NCBI RefSeq assembly: GCF_037975245.1
Contig: NC_092567.1
Location: 22,527,376 to 22,591,375 of the forward strand
From: Apostichopus japonicus
Taxonomy: Eukaryota > Echinodermata > Holothuroidea > Aspidochirotida > Stichopodidae
Direction of reading: 5' to 3'
DNA: 64,000 nucleotides
Below are positions 1-19,200 of the stretch, piece after piece. Positions within the stretch are counted from its first letter, which is position 1. The number at the start of each line of letters is the position of its first letter. A program made the translations under genes and the position numbers. The notes beneath the pieces were generated by a model. The model was not told the DNA's origin and did not search any database. It worked only from the letters and a program-made list of their open reading frames with translations.

Positions 1-415
1 CCAATTAACTCTTGCTGGTAAACTCATTGAAATCATGAATATTCATGTTTCTTTGATATTCAAAGACCGTTAACTTGATTTACCTGTGGTTGCATCCCAT
101 CGGAGAACATTTATCAACGAGGAGTAATGTAGCTATATGGCTTTTTAAGTGGTTTAAGTATAAAAATTACGAATAATCATGTATCTTTGAGCTATTCAAT
201 TTCAAAACTTACTGGATTTTCTTTTGTTGCATCCCATCTGAGAACAGTGCCGCAGATGATGACTATTCATGAAAGGGAAATTAAAAAAAAAGACTGTTTC
301 AACTAGTCTTATGTAACTTTTTATGAAACTTATTCATATGACTTCATTCTTGTCACTGACACATATAATATGTGCCAGTGATATATGCAGATATCTATAT
401 ATATATATATGCATA
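1..415. repeat. Two diverged direct repeats, no gene
   Basis: Two related stretches at about 38-115 and 178-247 share ATCATGTATCTTTGA-like and GTTGCATCCCATC-GAGAACA blocks, suggesting a diverged tandem repeat. No coding sequence is seen. A short (TA)n tract lies near 395-410. Confidence 0.4.
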
Positions 416-700
416 TCTCTTTCGAGATCCGGCTTTAGGAATCACAAATTATTTCGAGTTGGTTAGCATCATGTTTGATCTCTAGAGTAAGGCAAAATAT
501 GTCACCAAAAACAGAACTATATAGTATTGTTCGATACAGTTGACAAACGCCCACAGTGAAATTACGACTTTCCTTACCGGTTTCGAACCTCTGGACATAC
601 AATCAGCGTCCATAGCCTAGTGGTTAGGGTGTCCGCATATAAAGCGTGAAGCCAGGGTTCGAATCCCGGTGGAGGCTGGAAGTTTTTTCACTGTTCTTGA
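416..700 (+). mobile_element. tRNA-derived SINE-like element, copy 1
   Basis: A block of about 285 bases ends with a tRNA-like segment and a TTTTTTCACTGTTCTTGA tail, and matches the reverse complement of 38573-38838 along its length (shared landmarks TCGAGATCCGGCTTTAGGAA, GACATATTTTGCC in reverse, and CCTCTGGACATACAATCAGC). A short (TA)n tract precedes it. The tRNA-like part is at the 3' end, unlike usual SINEs where it is 5'. Confidence 0.75.
606..677 (+). tRNA. tRNA-like segment inside repeat copy 1 (probably not a functional tRNA gene)
   Basis: Starts GCGTCCATAGCCTAGTGGTT (A box TAGCCTAGTGG) and has B box GGTTCGAATCC. The ends GCGTCCA and TGGAGGC pair with one mismatch, and the T arm CCGGG/CCCGG pairs. 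An anticodon-arm-like CGC-ATATAAA-GCG hairpin is present. It could fold as a tRNA, but membership of a dispersed repeat with a second damaged copy argues for a tRNA-derived retroelement. Confidence 0.5.
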
Positions 701-2761
701 TTTTCCAACTCATTACGATTTCAATAATGTGTGTGTATGTGTATGTATGTATGGTAGTTAAGAGAGTTATACTCACGTATTACGTAAGCTGCAGCAGAGA
801 ACACAGACAGCAACAGACGAAAAAGGGAAAGACACGGGGGAACTATTTCTGGTGATAGACGGTAGGACACCCACGATTGAAGGAAGCAATAAATCAGCGA
901 AGACGTGAATAACAAGAACGCCCCCAACAGATGGACAAGTATCTTCTCGTCGACCTAGCAGGGAAGAGGATGTGACGTCATTGTGAAGACATGTTACTAA
1001 TTCTCTTAGGTTAATGATTTGACAAAGTTTGGTATGATTAAAAAGGCCGGACGAGAGACAAATGGAACACTGGTAGGTGATTAATTTGTTACATGAAACT
1101 CGTATAACATCATTTTTATTACTTGGAAGTTTTTTTAATTTTTTTATTTGACTCCATGGTGCCAGTGCCGCTGTTTGATGTTGAAAGTTAATGGTTACAT
1201 ATTCAAGAGTTTTATATATATGCTGGGCCGAATACATCCACGTGATCATGATACTATCAGCTTGCTTCACCTTTTTGCACATTGCTGTTTATATATATAC
1301 GGAGTGATAGAGACTCCATAGGAACGCTGTTGGTGAAGAAGGGAATATATATAGGGGAAGAAGACTACATGGTTACACACTCCATCCCTCTCTTATGCAA
1401 CCATCAAAATTCCCTACAGCACCCTCCTCCCACTGTAACAGTGTTTGCAAGTGTGACAGAAAAGTACCCAATCTTTGGGGGGGGGGGGACTCCGAGGGGC
1501 ATTGCGATGTGTGACTTTGATTTTAGGGTTAACTATACCCGAGAAATTGAAGCCTCTTTGAATTCCGTACCACAAATTCCTTTGCGATTAACCTGGAGTT
1601 TACTAAAGACTTCGAAGGGAGTTGACGGACACCCCCCCCCTCCCACTCCCTCCCCCCATTCCGGTTCTGCCGCTCCTGAAGCTGTTCAAACTTGACAGTG
1701 GATGATGAATTCAATAGAAACAAAGAGGAGATTGTAAATGGAGGAGTTGTACGATATAACTTAATTGGTTTCATCCAGATTTCATATATAGGCCTATATA
1801 TACACATATCGTTGTTTCAACTGGACTATTTCATGAGTAAGACATATATGACTAATTCATATCCATTAATATTAATAGTAACTTGGTATTACTTTATTTA
1901 TCGCTTCCAAATCTCTCCACTGTAGCAGTGGGAACCTAGATTTAATTATAATTATGCAATGTGTCGCAATAACACTTTGAAAGGAGTGGGTTCTTCTTTG
2001 ATGTCCCGGGTGCAATATAAGGTCTCACGCATGCATAAGATTGAAATATATTTCATATGACAGTTACGTCACAAAAAACATAGCTATAGAATGCACTATT
2101 ACTTCTGTTAGTCTGTTTATAATTAAATTTGTCAAATTTCCGTTAGATATTCAAATTTCGGATGACAATGCAGAAATGAATATCTAATTGCATTTTCACT
2201 GCGGTTATATAGGCCTACATCCTCCCACACGAATGTACATAACCTATAGGTTACTATAACTATATATACATAGTTACCAATGATTTGAAGCAGTGTGTTG
2301 CAGTACTTGTTAAAAGGGACACAATACCAAACTACAATCTTTAGCTGATAAGGTGATAAAGATCTGTGCACGAACAACTCCCTGAAAAAAGCTAACAAAA
2401 ATATTGCAAAAAATATTAAAGGTCTTGGTATACCGTGCCACGAAGGTATAGAGTGTATATATAGGAATGTTACGACTCTTGAAATTAAAATCAATCAGCG
2501 TTTGTGTATGGACCAATGATGATGGTAACATTGATGTAGGTTCGGCGGTAGGGGTGGGTGTGGGGGCGGCGGTCAGGATTGTTCATCACAGTCTGTTACC
2601 AATAATAATGGTTATAGGCTTGACTCTCTAGCATATATGCTAAGGTTATAATCTCATGAAACACTGATTATGTAGCTTCCTTCCGTATATCACGGTACAA
2701 ACATACGCAGAAACAACAATGCACGCTAAACAATACCATATAAATATTTGGAGTAACTTAC
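701..2761. other. No gene recognised (probable intron or flank of the DRAM-like gene)
   Basis: Open frames here show no family motif. If the DRAM-like gene continues to the left, this is its third intron. It holds a G-run near 1479-1488 and a C-run near 1633-1640. Confidence 0.4.
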
Positions 2762-7553
<4,792 letters not shown>

Positions 7554-8370
7554 TATGTTATCTTTCGTTGTAGATACTTGGTCGTATATGCGGTTGTGCA
7601 CTGATATATAAAGTCTACCAGCAATACGATCAAGATTGTCCTCTTTGTACACTGCAACCAAATGAAGGGTATGACCGCAATTCGACGTGTCAACTGTATT
7701 ATTATTATGAAAACGAAAAAAAAAGGTTATGCGATGAATGTGTGTAGGCCTATACTAGCGCTACTATGTCGGAGCAATGTAGGCAGCTATAGGCTAGAAG
7801 ACTGAATGCTAGAATCATTTCACAGTGTTTTTTTTTACGAAAAAAATAAAAATACAAATAAAATAACGTATACTCCCCCCCCCAGTCCTATATTAAGAAT
7901 GGCGGTTTACGACAATTGTGGACACTATATATATACAGAGACTAGTCTAGCTTTATCTTGTAAAAGCTTCAATTAATGACCCCAACGGTTCCCAACTGAC
8001 ACCTCTTCCGCCGCTCACATGACTCGAACTCATTACGAAAACTATATATAATATATGGAAAAAAATGATGGTATGAATGTGTATAACCTGGTTACATATA
8101 TGTTACATATGTGGTTAATGGTACTTCACGTCTATAGCACCAGAAGTACTTTAATAACTGCACGCGAAGGCATTCGTAGTTCTGCGTACTTTTCAGTTCA
8201 CCGAATAAATTAACGCTTCACTAAAGGAGATGTTTTCAAAGGCTTTATGGCTTTAATGGTTTTCCAATATGACTCCAGTCGATTTTGCCACAATGCTGTC
8301 TATAATGACACAGTCATGCATGCTATACTGAGGATATGCAGGAATTTCTACAATGAATTGTAGTAAGTCC
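7554..8370. other. Upstream flank of the DRAM-like gene
   Basis: No exon is recognised. The region should contain the promoter and 5' UTR of the minus-strand DRAM-like gene, but no specific element can be named. Confidence 0.35.
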
Positions 8371-8387
8371 GTATATATATATATATT

Positions 8388-8474
<87 letters not shown>
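8371..8474. repeat. (TA)n microsatellite
   Basis: About 100 bases of TA dinucleotides, beyond the 3' end of the Penelope fragment. Confidence 0.97.
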
Positions 8475-8476
<2 letters not shown>

Positions 8477-8615
8477 GTGTATAAAATGTCCCAAGTAGAA
8501 CACGACAGAGTGCTCAATTCCACGTTATGAAAAAGAGCGTAATGTAAATTTTGATTTTTACAACCAAACCAGAGTTTCATGCTTACTAGCAATCGACAGG
8601 AGGTGTACTAAAAGG

Positions 8616-8950
8616 CTATCTCTCTTTCATCTTAGTTTTGACTTTATTTTGGGGGTGTTTTGGTTGGTGACTGCAGCTTGCGAGGATTTCAGACCTTTTG
8701 TTCAGGAGATTAGGGCTAGAATGATCTATTATTGCTAGTTTCTCGGCCTGGCATAGATTACAAGAACCTGAGCTGTTGATCGATATGTTTGATCTCCTGA
8801 AAATGAACCAGTAGATTTGGAAGGCTCTATTAATTTCTTTTAGAGACCAAACATGTTTTGAAAGCTCAGTTTCTCCGTGATATTTCTTCAAGTTGAACGA
8901 CTTTTTGTGATTATTAAACCTTGTTTTGAACTGCTCTCCTGGCACATACC
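8616..8950 (-). pseudogene. Penelope-like retroelement fragment, GIY-YIG endonuclease end
   Basis: The minus strand encodes about 109 residues with FKTRFNNHKKSFN, TELSKHVWSLKE, CNLCQAEKLAII and NLLNKRSEI. These are the conserved C-terminal blocks of Penelope-like element polyproteins (FK-R--NH--SF, ELSKY-W-LK, C-LC--EK--I, LLNKRSE). The reverse transcriptase part is absent, so this is a 5'-truncated remnant. The degraded residue string before FKTRF suggests decay at the fragment's 5' end. A (TA)n tract lies 140 bases beyond its 3' end. Confidence 0.85.
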
Positions 8951-12034
<3,084 letters not shown>

Positions 12035-12425
12035 GTTATTGTGGTAAACCGTTAGTGTGTTATAGTGTCCTTTTTTGTTATTGTCTGCTGCTACAAATGG
12101 CTGCTAGCTTCCGATAGGCCACATTATACTAGTCGTTCTAGTATTATTCAATGAGTGTTCTCCATACTTTCATTTCTATGGTATGTTCAGCGTGGGCATA
12201 ACTAGCGCACATATGGCCAGTTAGAGTAGCAGCTCCCTGCATATGCTATTCGACTGCAACACAGAAACGTTATTAGCGTTATACTTGATCTCCATTGATG
12301 TTTCAGTTGATACATTTTCGACACTCCAGTGGGTCTCTCTGGCACAGCTCTACCAAGATTACGGTATTCTAGCTGATGGTAATGATTAAAGCTGGCGACT
12401 ACTCAAATCCTATTCGTGATGAGTC
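12035..12425 (+). pseudogene. Decayed tandem copy of API5 upstream region and exon 1
   Basis: This stretch aligns with about 12960-13321, which contains API5's upstream DNA, first coding exon and donor site. Shared blocks include GACTGCTAGCTTCCG-type sequence, GTATTATTCAATGAGTGTTC, GTATGTTCAGCGTGGGCA, ACACTCCA and CAGCTCTAC-AAGATTACGG. In this copy the start codon is GTG, the exon frame contains a TAA where the active copy reads AAG-GAT-AAA, and the donor gaggtaactc has become gcgactactc. It therefore cannot act as a coding first exon. Spacing between copies is about 0.9 kb. The duplicate may retain promoter sequence. Confidence 0.82.
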
Positions 12426-13234
12426 CTTAAGTTATTCCAAAATATTGAAACTGTATGTATAATTGGGACGCTAGTTTATTCCACATACCTGGCAGGTAGA
12501 AGGTTCGTTATCGATAGTAAACTATTATCGACCTCAGGCTCTACAATTAGCCTGTATTGCTTCTTAGCACCATTAGGCTCTTTGTGTAAACACTGTGTGG
12601 AAATATGTTCATGTCTACAGTGTAGTTAATCATACAGCGTTCACTCAAAGATCCTCATGCAAGAAAAATGTGGCAGGCGTTGCAGACTTATTGACAAAAA
12701 GAGGTCATTTTACGACCAAGGCAGGTCGATTACGCAATCTCAAGAAACTTTCCCATGATAGCGTGCTATAGTTGGGGACTCAGTATACAGCAGACCCTCC
12801 AGAACTCGAATTATTTAATTTGAAAAACTAAACACATAGTTAGGAGGCTGTTTTGCTCGAATTTAGGATGTTTTCGAATTTGAAATACCGGTAAAATGTT
12901 AATGGTAAACAAATAAGTTTTGGTCAAGAAATTAGTTTTTTTTCCGATAGTGGAACCGTGAAATCGAAGTGTCCTTTCGTCCTTGTCTGTGTGTAAGTGG
13001 CTGCTTCTAATGACTGCTAGCTTCCGGCAGGCCACACAAACTTATCGTATCGTATTATTCAATGAGTGTTCTACATGTATCTATTTCTATTGTATGTTCA
13101 GCGTGGGCACCACTGGCGCATATATACTGTTTGACTGTGACACAGAAAAGTTAGCGTTACACTAGCGGTATATATTGTCTGTACCCAATATATCTCCAAA
13201 TTTATGTTTCATTAGACACCCTTTTGACACTCCA

Positions 13235-16200
13235 ATGGCCACCGTGGAACAGCTCTACAAAGATTACGGCATTCTAGCGGATGCTAAGGATAAAGCCGGA
13301 GAGGTAACTCAAATCATATAATACGCAGGCAAAATGTAGGCTGCCTAGCTTAGCCTAACGTGTAGGCAAATAACACACTGAGCCTAGGCTAGGCCCAAGC
13401 ACTGGGCCTAGGCTAGATCAAAATTCAATGTAAGATGAAGTAAGGTTAGGTTATAAACCAAGACTCTTTCTAACTATCATGTGATCAAGTTGTTTTTTTC
13501 AAACATCAAATTCAACCTACAATTATCAAGTACTCTAAGAAAAATAGAAGAAGAACCGACATGTAAGTTGTAACATCAAAGTGGCTATTCTTACGACTAG
13601 TCGTAACAATAATTCCCTTTTGCGCATGCGCAGTTGCTATTTTTACGACTAGGAGTACTATTTTTACGACCAGTTGTAACAATAATTTCCGGTTAGGTTA
13701 GGGTTGGATTGAGGGTAAGAGTTAGGGTTAGAGTTACCCCTACTACATGCGCAGTTGCTTTATTTACTTTTAATTCGCAAGAATTCGCCGATGTCGTAAG
13801 AATAGTTTATAAATAGGCCGTGGCTATTCTTACGACTAGTCGTAACAATTATTTATAAACTATTCTTACGACAAAGGCAAATTCAAGCGCAGTAAAGTAA
13901 ATAAAGCAACTGCGCATGTAGTAGGGGTAACCCTAACTTTAACCCTAAACCCCAATCCTAACACTAACCCTAACCGGAAATTATTGTTACTCCTGGTCGT
14001 AAAAAATAGTACTCCTGTCATAAAAATAGCAACTGCGCATGCGTAATCGGAAATTATTCTTACCAACAGTCGTAAGAATAGCCACTTTGTTATAAATAAT
14101 TGTTACAACTAGTCGTAAGAATAGCCACGGCCTTGTAACATAGGCCTAAATGATATTGATGAGCCCTTGCAGGCTTCTCCCATACTGTGGTCCCTTAATC
14201 TTAACCATCGTAAAAATAACTGCCAAGTACTATTATTATTTGTAATATGCCTAATTGTTAGTTGTTAGGCCCTACCCTAACTTTACTCATTAGGCAATAC
14301 TAGGCTACGTAAAGTTTTCATGGCTCCGGTTAAATGAACACTCTTTCTGTCTAACGTAGAAATCATGTGATCCGTCGTTTTAGCAAATATGCTTTCTTTT
14401 TAGTTAGACCTTGGGGAATGCAATGTATTTCTATAGCTAAGTTCTTCATGTAACAACTTCAGGCCATGGTAGAGCCTAGAGGCTTACATGCAAATTGTTT
14501 TTATATACTTTGCAAGTAAACACATTTGTTTTCATCTATCTATATCAGTGTCTTATGATACACTACATAATTTTTTCAAACTCCACTTGCAATGTTTATT
14601 TGTCGGGTATCAATGGACAGCTGAATAGTTTGCTGGCTTAAGCCTTGTTGCCTAGTATACAGTATGTTAAGGATGTTACCTGGCTTTAGTTCATGTCTCT
14701 TTATGTTTTAGTGATGATTTTGCTGTTTTTTTCCCCCCAATAGCATGAATCTGCGTACAACTCTATCTTGTCTGCTGTCGATGGTGGATCTTCAGAGAAA
14801 CGCCTAGCTGCTCAGTTTATACCAAAGTTCTTCAAGCATTTTCCTTCACTATCAGAAAAAGCCATTCATGCTCAGCTGGACTTATGTGAAGATGAAGATA
14901 GTTCTGTAAGTTAAAGTTCTTCAAAGACACATATTTGAAGAATTTCCTCCAAGAAATTTGTTCTACTTTTATTTGTCACGTTTCTTAAATGATGGTGATC
15001 ATCATGAACATGACAAAAAGTATTGAAATGATCTTAAGTTGCCTATTTGAAATGCTGTAGTCGATGCAATGGAAGATGGTTAGGGCTGTGCCGTTTACAC
15101 GTGTAAACGTTGAAACCAACGAACTCAGTATAAATGTTTATAATTATCTTCTAATTGTTTAAACATTTGAGTACCGAAATGATCAACACTTGCAATATAC
15201 TTAAATAGAACAATTACCAACGAGTTAAAACTTGCTTAAATTACAACCCTGAAAATCACGCCATATAGAAACACAAGAAAGTTACAAATATACTTAATCC
15301 TGTTTTGAGGATAATTAACGCATAATTCCATGAGGCTAGATGATTAAACGATCACGAACTTACTATGCATCAATGAGGCACTTTTGCTAAATCACGGAAG
15401 TGTAAAATTGATTGACAAGTTTAATGCCATTCAATGCATGAAAACTGAGTGACAATTTCAGCAAATAAACAGATGGTTAGGCTAGATTTTAGGCAAACAT
15501 AGTTTGTCTAATGCACATGTCTTTGTTGTCATCAAGCAGCTAGCTTTGTTAGTCCATAGCATGTGCTTTGCTCTCGTTATAGCTACTGTATAAGTTTGTG
15601 ATTCAAACGTTAATATTGAAAGAATTCGCACAATTATTATTTTTACATTCGCTTATTTCATAGAAGGAAAGACTGACAAGGAAATTAATTGGATCCATAA
15701 TGGATTATATACAGAATAACTAAAAAAGAATAATCGCAAGTGTCTTTTTCCTAAACATTTATTCCAAATGTGATCGTTTAGCCATCAATTGCTACACAGC
15801 CCAAACGTCTGTTTAATTCAATTTGAGTGCTGAAATTGATTGCGGAAAAAACCCGTCTTGGCAACTTTTGACATGCCAGATTTGAAATCAAATTCCGGGA
15901 ATCTCGCTGCTAATGCGTACCCAGGGGGTGGGGCTGGGGGGTGGGGCCGGGGGTATGACATATGTATTATTGTAGGAAGTTATCATATAGCTTAAAATGA
16001 GGGGTAAAATTACTGCACAATATGAAGCAGTGAAAAGTACTTTTTATACTTTTTCTTTTCTTTTTCTACTTCAATCAGGGGTAAAATTGGATTATTGACC
16101 CTATGTTTCGTGTAGCTCGATTTTTACGGAAGTCGAGGTCAAACGAACAAAAAATTCAGCCGTTGAAACGTTTAGATCATTAAACATAAATGCACAGCCG

Positions 16201-19200
16201 TAAAGATCATACATGAAATATATAAACGGTATATAAAATTTCTTGAGTCTTCTGTATCGAGTATTGAGTAAGTAAAAGAAATGCTCTTGACAAGTCTTTC
16301 CAACCTCCTTTTTTCTTCCAGATCAGACGACAGGCTATCAAAGAGTTGCCTAACCTTTGTCGAGCCTCGCCAGACAATCACTTCCACATAGCTGATGTCT
16401 TAACACAGCTCCTTCAGTCCGATGACCCACAAGACACCAGTACAGTGAACAGCGCCCTCATGGCATTGTTTAAATTAGATGCCGAAAGTAAGTCAATGAT
16501 ATCTAATCAAAGATGGGAAACAATTCAACATATGATAGATAGGTAGATATTTATTCAGCCACTGATCATAAAAATACAAATTGGGTAAAAACAAAATGCT
16601 TGACATTGTTAATGGTGTGAAACATTACATGGAAAGTAGCTTGGCAGCATGCGGATGGAATGCGGTGGTGTCGCAAATAGTTTTATGTGAAGCTAACGTA
16701 GTGAACATGCTGGGGGTTACATTGCCTGTGTTTTGGCTTCAGATTGGTAGTTGTTGATAATACTGTACATTGTTAAGTTACCAGATGCCTACGCTGCTTA
16801 TTAATTCATTAAGTGTAAGTGGCCTTAATAACTGCACAGATTCATGGCTATTTACCAATCAGTGACAGAAACAGGAAACCAGCAATAATTGCATGGAATA
16901 CTTTCATCTTTTTATAAAGCACCTCGTGTGTCACTTGCCAATCGATTTAATCATAAGTCCAGAATTTCTTAAAGCGGTCATCGTGTTACTCGATGTGTAG
17001 TAAATGTTCATCCCTTTAGATGACATCGAAGAAAATTGTAGAATGGCTTAATTTGAAAACATGTGTACATAATTGTTGTACTAATTTGACAGGTAAATGT
17101 TGCTTTTAATGTCTCATGAGTCTTCTTCACAACCTTTTTATGTTGGTCCATTTTAGACACTCTAGGAGGGCTGTTCAATCAAATTTTAACCGGAGAGGAT
17201 CTCGTCAGAGACAGAGCGATCAAGTTTCTAAGCAACCGGATTAAGACATTCCCAGAAGATATTACAACTCCACAGGTTGAGGAAGTACTAATACAAAAGT
17301 GTAAAGAGGTAGATTTTTCCCTTTCTTCCCTGATTTCATTAATATTAATTTCATTCATATGATATTTGTGATAATTGATTTTGCTCGTTAGTGGTACAAA
17401 AATCTACCTAAGGTAGTGTTGTTGTTGCAAGAGTAATTCCTGAAAACCTCCATATGTGTTATTTACCTATCAGGAATTGTTTTCACCTCCATTCCCCCTC
17501 CCCCCCACCCTCCCCTCCTGACAGAAGCACAAAGGAAATTCTGTATAATGGAATGTGTAAAAACTCAAGTGCTATGATTGGTTTAATCAATGACTGGCCC
17601 ACATATCATACTTATAGTATCCGGATCAAGTTTTGGTCTTGAAATTGTTTTCATTATCGTAATCGTTTTTCCATTTTATAGGTCTTATCCGACGTCACTG
17701 GAGAAGAATTCATATCTTTTATGAAGATTCTGTCTGGAACCAAAACGATGCAATCACTCCAGGGGAGGCAACAGTTGGTTGAGCTTGTTGTCGAACAGGC
17801 CGATTTCCAGAGTGACTTCATCGTAAGTTATTCTGCATTTCATAAGAGGAGACGTGTAAGCTTGAAATACCCTGTTTCCCGGGTTGTTCAGAATAATTCA
17901 ATACTTACTCGGTCGGTGCAGGATGCAATGATAAATGTTATATGCAAGCAGTGATGCAGTCGAAGGTGCTACTCATTGAGGTCTGATATGAACCCAGATC
18001 CTGGTCGTGTTTTGCCTACAATTGTGGAGCAATAATTTGGAAGAAACCTTCCACCTAGATTCCCTTAAATGAATTGCTTTGGAACCCTTTTCCCAGAAGA
18101 ATTTTTATTGCAGGTGTCCAACTTATTGCAAGTAAGCAGGCAATGATTGGTCTTGTAACATACATAGTAAGAGTATTTTAATGTGTATCATCCAATACAT
18201 TTTAGATGTTTTATTTTGTATATTTTGTATTTTTCTTAGGAGTATGAGGGTTATGCAACTAAATCTTGATCAGTCGATTCCTCTCTTGTACTCTTTTGTG
18301 AATTCACTATATCAAGCTTAGGAAGTCGAACAATGTCGTAGAGTGTATTCCTAGTTATCGGGGAGGGGAAAGTTGGTGGGAGGGGGAAGTTGGTGGGAGG
18401 GGGGAAGTTGGTGGGAGGGGGAAGTTGGTGGGAGGGGGAAGTTGGTGGGAAGTTGGTGGGAGGGGGGAAGTTTGGTGGGAGGGGATGGAAGGCATCTCCT
18501 CTGTATTTCCCATCTCCTGTTTTCTCTGCCTGTGTGTCTATAATGAAAATCATATTGGTATTATGTTTCAGTCGTTTTACATTATAGCAGTTCATGTATT
18601 TCATTTGGTTGACATACTTTTTTCTTATTTTTCGACTGTTTTTTTGTACTTTTAATTTCAGGCAAGTGAACCAGATCTAGTGGACAGACTCACTCAGTGT
18701 CTGAAGCAGGCCGTACCTCTATTTTCAGTAAGTTCTTAATAGTCAGACATGACTTTTTTTTTTGCAGGAAACACGGACTAAATTCAGCTCCACATTATTT
18801 TATTACATTTCCGTGGTTTTGTATTTGTCAGACTTCTGTAAATTTTCACACATCTGTGTTTAAAAATTAATAATAATAATAACATAAAACATTGTTTGTG
18901 TCACCTGCTTGGGAAAAGAATATCGTCAGAATATTGTCATCATTATCATTGTACATAAATTCAACACAGTGTCGGGATATTGATGGACCGAGAGTTTCAC
19001 AACATATATAGATATACGTATATATTCATGCGTATACAAATATGCCTGCCAACTCCCCAAAACTAACATTTGCGCGACTAGTACAGACCTACACAGAACA
19101 TGAAGTTTTTAGGGGCAGCCATCGTATGTAATGCATTGTCCATAATTTGTCATGGTCGAGTTATACGTAGTGCACACGAGCGGGCCTAGACTAGACAGCT

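Noticed and set aside
13690-13975. True telomere or chromosome end
   Set aside because: TTAGGG-like words are few, degenerate and mirrored inside a foldback element within an API5 intron.
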